A DNA stretch of 64,000 nt from Sinotaia quadrata (taxonomy: Eukaryota > Mollusca > Gastropoda > Architaenioglossa > Viviparidae), in contig CM054180.1 in the NCBI GenBank assembly GCA_028829895.1, positions 103,716,635-103,780,634 of the forward strand, written 5' to 3'. A program made the position numbers and the translations under genes. The notes beneath the pieces were generated by a model. It saw only the letters and a list, made by a program, of their open reading frames with translations, had not been told where the DNA came from and did not search any database. Positions 1 through 12,092 of this stretch are shown piece by piece (within the stretch, counting starts at the first letter, position 1; the number at the start of each line of letters is the position of its first letter).

Positions 1-3000
1 AAGAAGTCTCTCACTACAAACACATTTTGCTTTTTGGGGCGCACGCATTTTGCTCAGTTATGATTTCATGACGTCACACTCCTCCCCATACCCCATCCAA
101 CATACGCACCCCTCTCAAAGTAGAAATGTTGAAAAAAAAATTATAATAAATGCACATAACACTCTCTTTATTTTAAACACTGGATCCTCTGGAGACAGAC
201 CACTGTTAGCAGTTACTTACATGCCCCACCCCACACACCTATTACTATGTCCAGTTAGTTTCAATCAATTTTTTTGAGCATGTCTTGTTTTGGGCATATG
301 TTTGTGACTTCAGCTTGTGAGATGATACAACTGCAGAATTAGAGTTCTTAAATTAAAATCTCTCTTTCAAATAAACCAAGAGAAAGGAACAAAACACAAA
401 CTACATATATAACTGTTTAATTTTTTGATGTTGAGATTTATTACTTATAATAAATTCAAAAGCTTTATTGAAGAAATTAAATGACCATTCATTCTGCAAA
501 TATGCGTCATTAACATGAATAATTAATAAAATTCATTCTTTCAAGGTCCAAACAAAAATTCTCATGTGCAACATGATAGTGAGGACAAAAAATGTGCTCC
601 TGTGAGCACCAATCAAGACATTGCCGAGATAGAAGCTGAAAAAAATACTGTAAAAACAATGGCCAGCTATTTTGAACATTTAATTTGAAATTTGCTCCAA
701 TGTATTATCAATTTCATATCACACAGAAACAAACTTTGCATTATTAATACCTGTACATTTGTTCAGCGGATGTAACATGTAAATAGTAATAAATATATCA
801 TGATATATAAATACCACTACTACTGCTAAAAATAAGGTATTATGAAAAATACACAACAAATTACACATAAATAATGTCATTCAGACAGTAAAACATAAAT
901 ACAGCATGAACAATCTCATAGTGTATCTGAAAATGCATTTGCAATGTTGGACAAAGACATAATGGCTGGTTTGGAAGCAATTCTAGGGTGAAAACTTCTA
1001 TAAGTTTCAGCACTGCAGCCAACAAAATGCTCTTGTAATCAACTTGGTTTTCAACTTTAAGATTGAGAAATAAAGTGAAATCAGAAGAAGAAATGCACTG
1101 CTGAGTTGTTTTGAGCTGTTAGAACAGTTTTGACAAAACTCTGGTACATGCATTTAAAATGGAAGTTGTTTTGATAAAGGATATAAATTTTAAGTACTCA
1201 TATGTGAGAAGTATTCCATTCTTATTCCTATACTACTTAGGCTCACTGGAGAATGCCAGTGTCAGCAGTGAAAAATCAAAGAAATATTAAATTTTAAAAA
1301 TGCAATCATAGTTTACAGAAGACAAGGACAAATTTTAAAGCTCCATTTCAAGAAAAGTAATGCTTGAAAAAGTACTCCAAAAATTAAAGTTAATTTATAT
1401 CAAGAACACAACAAATTCCACTAAAATATCTGAAAACTTAAAACTTCTACAGCTAAAAATGCAAGCATCAGTTCCAGTAGTGATAGCTTCTGCAGGGAGT
1501 TGGTGTGGAAACGTGGGTTCACGACCCAGAAAGCATAGCATGCCTTCCAAATGAACTCATAAATGACAGAGATGGCTGCAGAGATACCACCTACTAGGTG
1601 GAGCTTAAATTTTGTTGTGTGTATTGTTAAAGATTTAATCCTGAAGATTTAATTCTCCTTGTTTTAAAACTTTTTGAGAAAGGCTGCAATTAACAATAGG
1701 AGATAACTCTTTATCTGAACCAATTCTTTTGTTTTGAGGTACCTTGTAAATCTATATCTAATTCAATTACTGTATTGTAATCCTCAAAAGTTTTGAGTGT
1801 AAAAAATAAAAGATTAAAAAATCCAATAAAGATATGACAGCTTTACAATATTATGTATTCTGTCATGTGGCAGTATACTTTGCTTTTTAATGGTGGTTGT
1901 GGGTTTCTTGCATGCCATCGCCAGCTAAATTAATATAATACTTATTAATAGTTTTGTTAAAAAAAAAAAAAGACTTGGATCTGTAGGTAAGTACTTCACA
2001 CTTTCATAAAAATTTATTAATTCTAAAGTAAAATAACATTTTACATATCTCACATTGATTATCATCACTGTTATCATTATGGAAGGTTTGTATTCCTCAC
2101 CTACAAACCTACAAATACTATTTATACAAAAAAAAAATATTTTTCTAAAATATGCAAGAGGGACCTTTCATATGTTACAGAATCTCTTAAGAGATACATA
2201 CAAGACATAATGACAGAACGGTTCATGAGAAAGTGTTGCTATTCTGCAGAAACTAAACTACATCGAATGGCTCAAAATTGCTAGTGTCACATAATGGCAT
2301 TATGTAGTCACACACCCACCTTACACAAAAGAATAGTTCACCTCACACCCTATCCATAGAAGAAGCAATGTCCACTAACCACTATCAAGATGTGGCCATG
2401 ATTAGCTATTCTATTTTCATTAAAATGACCATTTAGAGCACTGTATGATAGCCTGAGAAGAATGCTTAATTAGCCAACCTTAGATCACGCAGACCCTATG
2501 ACATATCTGGTACTCTGGCTCATCAAAATAGTTACCTATGCTTTAATATGAGTTAATCACTATTACTATAGCTTTGGTTAAACCAATACAGAAGATAATT
2601 CTCTGCTGTTTATAACTGCCTTAAATACATGTTTGCCTATACCCTTACCTAAATCTTACTCATTATATTTTATCCTTTAATCATATTCCATTGTAAAGTA
2701 TACAACCCACTAAGAATGTTTATCAGAGACGATACTATGTGTGAAAAAGTGTTTTGTCAGGGAACACAGGTTGGCAGAAAAATTTCGGACTATAAGCCGC
2801 GACTTTTCCCCAGCTTTAAACAGTGCAGCTTTGTTTGCGCATTTTTCCAATTCCAAGAGCATCACGCCCTCGTCTATTCTTAGCTTCTCTGTACCCGGTA
2901 ACACACCATATCATTTTTATTGTTCATGAATTTTTCGATGAGCTCCATGCTAAAGTGTTAACTGTTCATGTTGTTTACAGTCTTAGCCTTTCACATTTTT

Positions 3001-3068
3001 AAATCAATACTGCATACACTGAAGTGTTCAGATCATTTGCTCAAGCACACACCCTCATCATGCTGAGA
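1..3068. other. Unassigned AT-rich intergenic DNA
   Basis: No exon, RNA gene or long reading frame could be supported on either strand; open frames are under 80 codons with no recognisable motif. Homopolymer A tracts occur near 1959 and 2129. From about 2765 to 2920 the sequence becomes GC-richer, with ACTATAAGCCGC, a string I associate with the ends of pogo/Tigger-like repeats; it probably belongs to the transposase remnant that follows. Confidence 0.5.
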
Positions 3069-3440
3069 ATGAGATGAAATGCCTATGATGCAGCTTTCAA
3101 GTTGAAGGCGATAGACCTGGCCATTGAAAAAGGTAATAGAGCTGCTGCACAGGAGCTTAGAATAAATGAATCAATATGATGTTGGAGGAAGTGCAGATGG
3201 CTGAATGAGAAAACGACCTCGAAGGCTGGGTCAACACACAGAGAGCAGATGGCAGAGACGTTTCCACAGTTCAGATCAGACTGAAAGCAAGAACAATTGC
3301 TGCAGAAAAGGACATTGAGGATTTCAAAGGTGGGCCATCATGGTACCTTTGATTTATGAGGTGAAAATGCCTATCCATCAGGGCAAGAACAACTGTGTAA
3401 ATAACTCTGTAATGAGGTTGCCAAAATTATACTTCAACTC
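3069..3440 (+). pseudogene. Degenerate pogo/Tigger-like transposase, N-terminal DNA-binding part
   Basis: Translation shows AYDAAFKLKAIDLAIEKG, RAAAQELRINES, then in the next frame GWVNTQRADGRDVSTVQIRL and FKGGPSW, and in a third frame LSIRARTTV. These are consecutive blocks of the CENP-B-type helix-turn-helix region of pogo-like transposases (family knowledge). At least one in-frame TGA (after NESI) and two frame changes break it, and the DDE catalytic domain is absent, so it is a fossil. The upstream ACTATAAGCCGC motif may be part of its terminal region. Confidence is high for the homology, lower for the exact subfamily. Confidence 0.8.
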
Positions 3441-3889
3441 CTAAACCATAATTAGTCCACATGGTCCTGTTAAGTCCTTGAAACTGTGTCGCATACATAA
3501 CTGACATTTCGGGCACCCGACTCACGAACGGTGATGCAACCACCCCTGTTGCATGCATGGTACTCACAACCATGACCCGGATGTATTACTTAATATGCTC
3601 GAGTAATAGCAGATGGTGGGTCGTGTCCAAGCCTGATTCTGACTGATAGATTTCCTGCCATGAATTTGTATATGTCTTTAAATACACTGTACCGGGGTCT
3701 GAGAGCCATTCATGAGGAAACAGCGCCTGAGGCATTTCGCAAGAGGCATCGCAAATATTCCATGAGTCGCTCAAGAAAACCCATCATGCCAAGACAAGTA
3801 CCTTTGTACTAAGGCAAGGTAAGAACACATCGAATTCTTAAAGATATTTATTCTGTATTTTATACTGTACTATTGCTAAATTCCCTGAC
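3441..3889. other. Unassigned spacer between pogo-like remnant and G-family LTR
   Basis: No coding, RNA or repeat assignment could be supported. It may include the rest of the pogo-like element. Confidence 0.4.
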
Positions 3890-4388
3890 ATGTGGCTAGA
3901 TTTTAGGTGTATTTGCACCTCTATATAAGTGTTGGATTGTGGAACGGTAGTTTATCTTTATTGTATAAAAATTAGGGAACGTTAAATTCATCCTTTGGAA
4001 GCCAACTAACTGAATTGTATTTGTGGAACGCCTGTGCACGTTTAAAGTATTTTGTATATAATAATATAACACACTTGCGTGTAAAATGCTTTGTTGTAAT
4101 TGTAAAACGCATATGCGTGATTTTGAGTCGTGTCACTCATTTCATATATCTTACCTTTTATTGTGAAATATAATTACTTGTATGTAATGATCTAATCCCT
4201 TGCATGGGATATGTTGCATTGTAATTGTAACACGCATGAGCATGATTTTTGATTGTATCTTATTTTATCTTTTGATGTAAGATACAATTAAAGGTCGATT
4301 TGTAAATAGGCTGCACTATTTGTCTAGGCCACATGTACGGGTCGGCGAATCAATAAGAGTGTCGCTCATGAAACAAATTATATTATCA
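3890..4388 (+). repeat. LTR of gypsy family G, copy 1
   Basis: About 500 bases that align by eye with 20617-21093. Shared blocks include TTGTAACACGCATGAGC, GATACAA..GGTC.ATTTGTAAATA.GCT.CACTATT, CACATGT.C, GTCGCTCAT and the end TTATATT.TCAGAGCGGGTT. Copy 2 is followed by a gag gene, which identifies the block as an LTR plus leader. The likely start is TGTGGCTAG near 3892 and the likely end TATCA at 4388. Divergence is considerable, so these are old copies and not a matched pair of one young insertion. Confidence 0.7.
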
Positions 4389-4472
4389 GAGCGGGTTTTT
4401 GTGGCCTTTGGCTTTTCTGGCCTTTTATCTTGAGTTTGAAGCATATTGGAGTTTCATGGAGATTCTGTAGAG

Positions 4473-6135
4473 CAGTGGTCCCCAACCCCTGGGCCGCGGA
4501 CCAAATGCTACCATGGCCGCCCAATTTTATTTACTGTGGTGTATTTCTCTCGGGTTTGTGCGACTTTCCATGGACGGGAGGTTAACTGGGAGCTGAGAGA
4601 CGTCACCTAAAGCTGCACCAATACTGCGCACGCGCAAAATATCGTGATATCGGGTGGTTTTAGGTGACGTCTGGAGCTGAGCGGCTACAAGCGGCAGTGG
4701 CATTGTAGCTTTGGCACAGAGAAGGTGTGTATCGCTCTTCTCTCTGTACACTGGTACTTTCTCATGTTTAACAGTGCTTGGTGTATGTGTATATTGTGTT
4801 TACTAATTTAACAGTGCTTGGTGTATGTGTATATTGTGTTTGCTCAAATTTAACCCACAAATTAGCAAAAATGAGTACGAAACAGACGTCATTAGAAAGT
4901 TTCCTTGGGAAAAAGAAAAGGCCCAGTGAAGAGACAGAAGAAGAGCCTTCAATATCAAAGAAACATAAACCTTTTAACAGACAATACCATGAGTTCTACT
5001 TGAAATATGGATTTATCAGGACAGGTGATTCCCACACACCAAAACCGCTCTGCATAGTTTGCAGCGACCAGCTCTCTAATGAGGCAATGAAACCTTCAAA
5101 ACTGCTTTGCCACTTTAACGCCAAGCACCCTGGATTAAAAGACAAGGCCCAGGAGTATTTTGAAAGAAAAAGAAGGGAACACGAAGGACAGAAGAAATGT
5201 ATGAGGGCCACCACATCAGTAAAGGAGAATGCACTGAGAGCATCATATCTGGTGGCTAACCGTATTGCTAAGGCTAAAAAGCCATTCACTATCGGTGAAG
5301 AATTGATCTTGCCCTCCACTAAAGACATTTGTCATGAACTTCTAGGAGAGGCTGCTGTGGAAAAAATAGCACATTTGCCTTTGTAGGCTAGCACTGTGAC
5401 TAGGCACATTGAGGAAATAGCCGAAGACATTGAGACACAATTGTTGGAGGATTAATACACCACTGTGGTACGCACCCCAGGTTGACAAATCTACATATAT
5501 CGACAACAAGGCAATACTACTTGTTTATGTGCAATATCTATATCAGGAGGATGTGCATGAGGATTTGTTATGTGCACTATCTTTGCCAACCAACACCACA
5601 GGAGCAGAACTGTTCAAGTCACTGGATGGTTATAATCAGGACAGCTAAAATGATCTTTTTGTGTCGGCATATGCATAGACAGAGCTGCTGCCATGACTGG
5701 ACGACTGTCTGGATTAACTGCTCGGATTAAGGAGGTTGCACCTGAGAGTGAATCTACGCATTGTATCATTCACAGGGAAATGCTGGCAAGCTGAAAAATG
5801 TCACCAGAATTTAACAGCATATTGATTGATGTCGTTAAAGTTATTAACCACATCAAAGCACACGCCCGTAACTCGCGCCGGTTTGAGCAGCTTTGTGAGG
5901 AGATGGACGCAGAGCACAGATGCCTTCTCTTATACACAGAAATAAGATGGTTATCCAGAGGAAAATCACTAAACACAGTATTTGAATTACGAGAGCCTTT
6001 GCAAAGATTTCTCTCAGAAAAGAATTCACCACTGGCAGCACATTTCAGTGACAAGGTATGGGTCGCAAAACTGGCTTACCTGTGTGACATATTCAGCCTG
6101 CTCAATGAGCTCAATATGTGCCTTCAGGGGAAAAT
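4473..6135 (+). mobile_element. Truncated hAT element with left terminal inverted repeat
   Basis: Begins with CAGTGGTCCCCAACC followed by GGGCCGCGGACC, the typical hAT end seen in many animal genomes. It carries a BED-finger transposase in three frames. No right-hand TIR is present: similarity stops around 6133, where gypsy protease sequence starts, so the 3' part was lost by deletion or recombination. A 38-base tandem duplication (AACAGTGCTTGGTGTATGTG and following) sits at about 4770-4845 in the leader. Confidence 0.8.
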
Positions 6136-6150
6136 GACCCCAGATTAGTG
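4871..6150 (+). pseudogene. hAT transposase with BED zinc finger (ZBED5/FAM200/SCAND3-like), broken
   Basis: First block 4871-5386 (171 aa) starts MSTKQTSLESFLGKKKR and holds a BED-type finger C61-x2-C64, H81-x4-H86, then PFTIGEELILPSTKDICHEL. A stop follows; further homologous blocks appear in other frames at about 5387-5648 (VDKSTYIDNKAILLVYV, LPTNTTGAELF) and 5798-6150 (FEQLCEEMDAEHRCLLLYTE, IRWLSRGKSL, LNELNMCLQGK). These match in order the BED-finger hAT proteins from which the ZBED5 and FAM200 genes of vertebrates were domesticated. Several stops and frameshifts and the missing C-terminal dimerisation domain make it a pseudogene. The fragment at 36733-36945 is the missing kind of C-terminus, but it lies on the other strand and is a separate insertion. 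Confidence 0.88.
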
Positions 6151-6913
6151 CGCAACGAGGACTACACGTCAGAGTCGAGAACCATTACACTGGCTGATGG
6201 GACTCGAAGAACGGTACCGATTGCGTATATCGACATACAGTCCAGGTACGTGAATGGACGCGTGGTGGCCGTATGTTTAACCGGTTGCGTCACAGTGGCC
6301 ATTATGGGTTGTGAATACATTCTACAAGGGAATGGTATCACACCTGAAGAACCCAACGTCTGTGTCGTCACGACGAGGCAACAGGTGCTTGGAAAAAGAT
6401 CGTCTGCTACAAAGACAGTAAACGGGCCATGTATGCAAGACGATACCATGACCATGCCCACAGAGGTAGGGGCAAGCGAGGTGGTTAACGAAGCAGTCAC
6501 CAAAGTAGCCTTTGGCGAAACTGACACAGCCAAAGGAGTGGTCAGTGAAACAGATTCGCTTAGAAAGGCTCAGCTGAATGACACAAGCATTGAACGATGT
6601 CGCAATAAGGCGGCGCTTAATGCTGTGTATGTTTCCAAGAAATTGGGGGACTCAGTCCAATTCCTTTAGAAAAACGGAAAGCTCATTCATCAGTGTGAGA
6701 CGAAAGGGGTGGGTGAAGTTCAATCAGTTAGTGGTACCGAAAAAACTTAGGGGGGAGGTCCTTAAGTTAGCCCACGATTTGCCTGTGGCTGGACATTTAG
6801 GTATCGCGAAAACCCTCGCACGCGTCTCCACTGAGTTTTATTGGCCGGGCATGGCTAGTGATGTAGCAAGGCACGGACAGTTATGTGACACATGCCAGCG
6901 CGTTAATAGGAAG
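6139..6913 (+). pseudogene. Ty3/gypsy pol remnant: protease fragment joined to integrase zinc-binding domain
   Basis: The first part (to about 6360) reads like the C-terminal half of a gypsy aspartic protease (TLADGTRRTVPIAYIDIQ, VAIMGCEYILQGNGI). A linker follows, then after a frame change near 6660 the integrase H2C2 domain: HDLPVAGH, FYWPGM and CDTCQR. Reverse transcriptase and RNase H are absent, so there is a large internal deletion or a non-autonomous design. The integrase continues at 11840-12092 and 14109-14216, separated by insertions X and Z. Same strand and sequence style as family G (gag at 21681), whose frame ends just where this protease part begins. Confidence 0.85.
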
Positions 6914-7424
6914 TGTAGCCTCTGTTAGTTTTGGTATTTGTGTGTGTTATCATCGTGTGTGTATGTGTACAGCCGCATCCCCACACTTCTTTTCTTCTAC
7001 AAGTAGGACCACGGCTGTCTGTTGTAAAATGGGTCATGACCACTCCCTTTGTTTTAAATCGTGCAGTATATTTGCGCTAGCTGTGTTAGAGTGTGTGCTT
7101 TTATTGTTATATACTGTTTTAGGTAGTTAGTAATTGAAGTTGATATTTATATATTTAGAAAGGAGATAGTTTATATTTTTAACTGATGTATTTTATGTGA
7201 TGAATAATGTTATTGTATTTGAGTATTTTGTAATTTATGTGTGTGTGAATGCTTTTCCTAAAGACACCAACACAGATTTTATTTTATTAAAGGTTTAATT
7301 CTTCAGATTGTATGTATGAAAAGATTTGTATATTAAAGTATAATTATAGTAGTTTCACTGTATATTTGAATTATTATGTAATTTTTAGGCATATAGCTAT
7401 AATTGATAGTTGAAAGTAAGTAAA

Positions 7425-9351
7425 TGTCACGGTCGAGGGGAAGTAAGCGGCTGAAATTTATTTTTTTTATTTTACCTTACTGCCTCCCTTAGCTCTATGA
7501 CGTTTTGTTTTCATATATTATTGAGCGAGTGGCGTGATGCATGCATTGTCAGTCAGTTTGCGAGCACGACTACTTATTTCTTATTTATAACATTTTTATT
7601 TGATTTGTTTATTTGTTTACTTATGTTAGGGTTAGATAATTATTTTAATGATAAGTAGATAGTATATTAAATTGTTAAATGTTCATTAAATAGAAATTTA
7701 ACTAGGGATTATTTTAGCCAATGCACCACTAAATGAATGCACCTAATAACAATAGGCGTCCATCTTTTCACGTGCCTGATATTTCTAGAAGGCCGTGGAA
7801 GAGTTAGGTTTTACAAAAGGAAACTGCAGGGACTTTTTCAACAGAGTGTTGAGCAATTGCGCGCAGAGCAACATCAGAGAGTTTAGACGTTTTTATCGTC
7901 ACGTTCTGGCGCCGTCCATTTTGTCTAATTTTTCGTAGTTAGCAAAATAGGACTGGAAGAGTGCTCACCCTTCGTTGGCAAGACTTGGCAGTGTTTGCGT
8001 GGGTCAGGACCAGCCGGCTTCTACCCAACCAGCCATACGTCGGGCACCCTCCCTAGATTGTCAGCAGGAACCAGGGCTGCTATCGTGTTACAGGCTGGGG
8101 ATCCTGGGACAAGTCTGGACGGGGCATTCTTTATTCACACTCGTTGGTTCATCAACCACCTTTAACTTAGTCGCTTTTCAGCGAGTGGTACTTTCTGCGT
8201 TTATCAACGTGAAAGAGAGATAACCAGGTTCATCAACCTGCATTCGTGCTATTTTACCCCATCCCTGTCCTGGGGGAGAACATCATTATTTTTGTTCCCG
8301 GTTTTCACTGAGGAACTTTATTGATATTTTCTGTTCCTGTGAGAGGAAAGCTGATATTCATTTTCTGGACTTCATTTGTGGCCAGTGTGTTGACATTTAT
8401 ATAGTTAGCATTCCCAGGACTTTTCTTTATGGACAAGTGCACAGTATTATTCATGAGTAACCGTAAGTAGCGTAATTAACTTAGTGGTGCATTCATTCAT
8501 TTAGGTAGGTAAGTTAGATTAGTTTATTTAGTTATTTAGTCTATTAACTCTAATAACAAATTCTTTATAAAGACATTTTTTCTGTGAAAACATTGAACAT
8601 TATTGTGGATTGGGTTGATACCCCAAATATTTCAGTGGAATATAAACATTTTCCTATAAACATTTATTATTGATATTGGGTATTTACCCTAAACATTTTA
8701 CAGACATTTAAATTGTTTGAGATAATTTTGTGTTATTGTGGTAACTTTTGCGGTCATCACCACTTTCTGTGTTTATCTTTGTGGTGGGCTTTTACCCACA
8801 GATTGGTAGTAGTAAATTTTGTATACTATTTGTCAGAGTATTGCGGTTTTCACCGCAACTCTTTTCAGTGCTGATATTTGCAGTTTTCACTGCCAGGCAC
8901 ATTATTAATTTTGCTTTTTTTTAATTTTATCATATACATTGCTCTGGTCCCCCATCTCATGAATGTTGCTGAATGAATTACTAACACCGTACGAGAGAGT
9001 AACCCATTTTATTATTAGAATAAATTCTTTTTTAACTCTTCATCAAGAGTTGGGTTCTTTACTCTCTCTGTTGTGAAAGTGTGTTGGTACGGCTGTTTGT
9101 TTGTTCGTCCCTCACAATACATTCATTCCGCAAGCATACATACACGCTGATTTCCACACTTTAGCCCACATGCAGAATAAACATTTTTCCCCCCACAAGA
9201 ACATCGTTGGTATCTGTATGTGAGAGTGATTTATTTTAACAATTTAAGTCATTTGGTGTGGTCTCAGCAAGTCGCGATAGCCGAACTCCCCCCCCCCCCT
9301 TACCCATCGAGGAGGCGAGAGGAGGCGGCTCAACAACACCCACCCGCGACA
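7425..9351 (+). mobile_element. Solo LTR of gypsy family Y, 1927 bp (TSD GTAAA)
   Basis: TGTCACGG to CGCGACA, flanked by GTAAA at 7420-7424 and 9352-9356. It aligns over nearly its whole length with 14222-16261, which is followed by a primer-binding site and gag; here neither is present, so this is a solo LTR left by LTR-LTR recombination. It sits inside the 5' LTR of X and is therefore younger than X. Both copies contain a row of small GC-stemmed hairpins (8610-8893 here). A C tract lies near 9287. Confidence 0.85.
8610..8893 (+). repeat. Row of mini-hairpins inside LTR Y
   Basis: Five short inverted repeats: 8610-8626 (TTGGG..CCCAA), 8678-8689 (GGGTATTTACCC), 8784-8799 (GTGGG..CCCAC), 8841-8858 (TTGCGGT TTTC ACCGCAA) and 8880-8893 (GCAGT TTTC ACTGC). 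Stems differ in sequence while pairing is kept and the loop is often TTTC or TTTT. Related hairpins recur in the second LTR at 15468-15484, 15641-15652, 15719-15733 and about 15759-15772. Confidence 0.6.
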
Positions 9352-9622
9352 GTAAAGAAACACAGAGGTTATTTTTAGAAGCCTTTCCACGCTAGATTTC
9401 CATTTTCTGGAACCGTGGGCTTCAGGGAAGGCTGCTCCCATAGGATATAAAGAGCGTGTGTGGTTTGAGTGAGAGTGTGTCTACCTGCAAATAAAGACAA
9501 TGTAACAACTACCAGGCGTTGTCAAATCTGTTGTCGTGACTGCCGTTCATCATCGTCGTTTGTCAGTATTGTTTCTATGTTTATGACCCGGGTACTACCA
9601 CTCTGGATCTCCATCTACTTCA

Positions 9623-11700
9623 AATTGGCGCTGTGAGCAGGATGGGTTCAAAGGGTGCGAGGAACGGCCAAACAACATTTTCTGGCTCGATTGAGAGACC
9701 GCAGAAGACGGACGACAGCCATTAACATCATGGCAGAGAGGGACAGAAGTGGCATCCGATATGGCCGTGACAGCACACCGCATGGCACTGACAACACACC
9801 GACGACCATGCATCGCAGCACACGTCAGATATCACCAATAGCAGCAGCAGTAACAAGTTCGGGACAAGCTAAAGACGTCTAGTTTCTACTCAACTATCCA
9901 TCGACTAGACAAATCACAGACTTTGTGTCCTGCTAAAGGTATAGACGGTATTAGACATTTTTTTGAAAGAAGAATGGAACAGAAAAAAAATGTGTCACAA
10001 ACATTTGCTTTATTTGAAAGACACGAAGTGACGTTTTAGTGCTAGTAGTGTAGATTTTAATTTTAATTTGTGTTTATTTATGTGATTATTTTAGTTGGAA
10101 ATATTTTAGGCTAAAATGTGCAGCATTAGAAATTGTATTGAATATGACGTTCAAGTTATTATTTAAAAGAAAGAATTGTGCTAAATTCAGACGTGCAAAA
10201 ATTGTGGATATCTGGAAAGAAGATGTGTACATCGTATTTTCTATTCTTGATAAGGACGGCGCACCGTACACAATCTACCCAGAGGGGAAAACCCGAACTG
10301 ACTTGCCAAGTAAATCGCACGCAGCTGCGGAGTTTCCTGTTGCCGGCGACCGACATCCGGACTACCGACCAGCCTCCCGCCCGCACTGAGCAAATTGACC
10401 CCGAGCCAGGACACCTCATAACTATTCGCACGCTGCGCTCCAGAATCCCCGTGTACGAGAGAGAGCATCAGAAACAGTCAATAGGTAGAGGCAGAACACC
10501 CCCTACCCGCTCAACCATGCTCCCCCAGGAAAGAGATGCGGCGGCTGACCATCAGCCAGAATCTGTTCTGCGCCGATCAACCAGGCCAAACGCATTCCTG
10601 TGCGATATGGATTTGAGACAGAATAAACTGTACGACAATTTCCTCTATTTGAGTATTTCATGTGTGACTATATAAAACCAAATAAACAAACAATATGGAT
10701 TATTTTGCTCACACAGCTATAAGGTAAAAGAAAATATTATTATTTTTTCACTTGTCTATACAATTTATCAAATCGAAAATGTGTATTTAAGCTGAGCTTT
10801 ACAAATGTTTTGTTAAAGATATTCCTCAGCTCTGCCTTGTTGCTTGAAAGGTTTTAGAAGAAAGTTTAAAATGTGTTGACTAGATGTTTTATAGTTTTTG
10901 ATGGTTTATAGATCTACTTCTTGCTATCTAGCTAGCTTTTTTTTGGTTTGTGGAAGCACTTTATCCTTTTTCTATATATTCCCTTGTTAATAGTTGTTTA
11001 AATTTTGGCATAGGAACTTAGTCTTCTGAAGATAATGTATTATGGGCGACAGTGAATTTCACTTATGAATAAAATATTTGGATTATAGGACGGATGTAAA
11101 TAGGCTAGGAGTGTGGAATAGTTAGATGAGTATATTTTTGCTGTAGAATGCCAGTTAATGTCTAGTAGGCAGACATACAATAATGATGATATGTGGATAG
11201 AGGATTTAATTGTAGGAATATTTTAGTAAGTAGTTTTGCAAATAGAGTAGTCTAATGGTCAAGAAGTAGCCACGTGAGCCAGGGTTAATGTAACTTGATA
11301 GAGATGGTTTGATTCTATGTGGATGGTCGAGTTAATTAAAAGATTATTTTTGCGAGCCATTGTAGTATGATGATGCAATTAGAGTAGCGGTATGGTAATA
11401 GGAAATCTACGTGTACTGGAGCCAGGGTGCTCGGAAGGTATTATTTATTTTGGTTATTTTCTTTGGTTCTTTTTCTGGACAGCTGATATGCTGCAGATTC
11501 GTTAAGTATTGCTCTCAAGGTAGGTGCACAATAGGGGAGGAGTTTAAGGCCCCCTGCTTGTCTCTGCACTGGCATCAAACCCTTGAGGTTTGCAATATAG
11601 ATTTAAAGGAGCATGAGAAAGCTCCAGGAATATTATCTTAGAGAGATGACAGTTGTGGTGCTGTAGTATTGATTTTGTTAAGAGTATACATTGCTCCTAG
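9623..11700 (+). pseudogene. Internal region of LTR element X: PBS and pol tail remnant
   Basis: TGGCGCTGTGAGCAGG at 9626 is a primer-binding site type found in animal LTR elements. A short frame (9655-9882) may be gag residue but shows no zinc knuckle. At about 10140-10630 the translation contains GAPYTIYPEGKTRT and, further on, ESVLRRSTRPNAF, which resemble the tail of gypsy pol after the integrase. No protease, reverse transcriptase or integrase core is visible. From 10680 to 11700 the DNA is AT-rich and unassigned; part should be the 3' LTR. Confidence 0.5.
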
Positions 11701-11839
11701 AGGTTATGTAGCACTGAGAGGAAGAGCTTAAAAGCAACCCCATTGTTATACATTGTCGTGCATCATCGTTGTTCGTCAGTATTGTTTCTATGTTTATGAC
11801 CTGGGTTCTACCACTCTGGATCTCCATCTACTTCAGAAG

Positions 11840-12092
11840 GTTGACTGACCAGTCCCTCTAGGGGAAACCCCTGTTATAGAAACACCGTTTAAGCGAGTAG
11901 CTGTTGACCTTATCGGGGAAATTAAACCGCCGTCCGGGCAAGGACACAGGTGGATCCTGACGGTTATAGACTATGCCACCAGGTACCCTGAAGCTACCCC
12001 TTTAACCTCCATCAGAACCAGTTGTTGTGAACGTGTCGTTTTGTAATTTTTCTTGTGTTGGGTTTCCAGAAGAAATACTTTCAGACAGAGGC
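11840..12092 (+). pseudogene. Gypsy integrase core, N-terminal half (continuation of 6139-6913)
   Basis: Translation shows PVIETPFKRVAVDLIGEI, WILTVIDYATRYPEATPLT and later a frame with GFPEEILSDRG. These are the first catalytic Asp (VDL) and the second (SDRG) of the D-D-E integrase core. Frameshifts and a TGA break the frame. It is cut right after SDRG by solo LTR Z. Confidence 0.85.

Larger units (their letters stand above)
6914..11835 (+). mobile_element. LTR retrotransposon X, inserted in the gypsy integrase (TSD GAAG)
   Basis: The element runs from TGTAGCC to CTACTTCA and is flanked by GAAG at 6910-6913 and 11836-11839. The integrase reading of the host element stops at the left edge and resumes at the right edge in frame, which independently fixes the boundaries. 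The end of the 5' LTR (9534-9622) and the element's last 90 bases (11750-11835) are nearly identical (CAGTATTGTTTCTATG, CTGGATCTCCATCTACTTCA). A primer-binding site TGGCGCTGTGAGCAGG follows at 9626. Only pieces of internal region remain. The left parts of the two LTRs do not align by eye, so one has been rearranged. The 5' LTR is split by solo LTR Y. Confidence 0.82.

Noticed and set aside
8280..9000. Regarding the Y LTR as part of element X
   Set aside because: The GTAAA duplication on both sides and the second copy at 14222-16261 without X sequence show it is a separate insertion.
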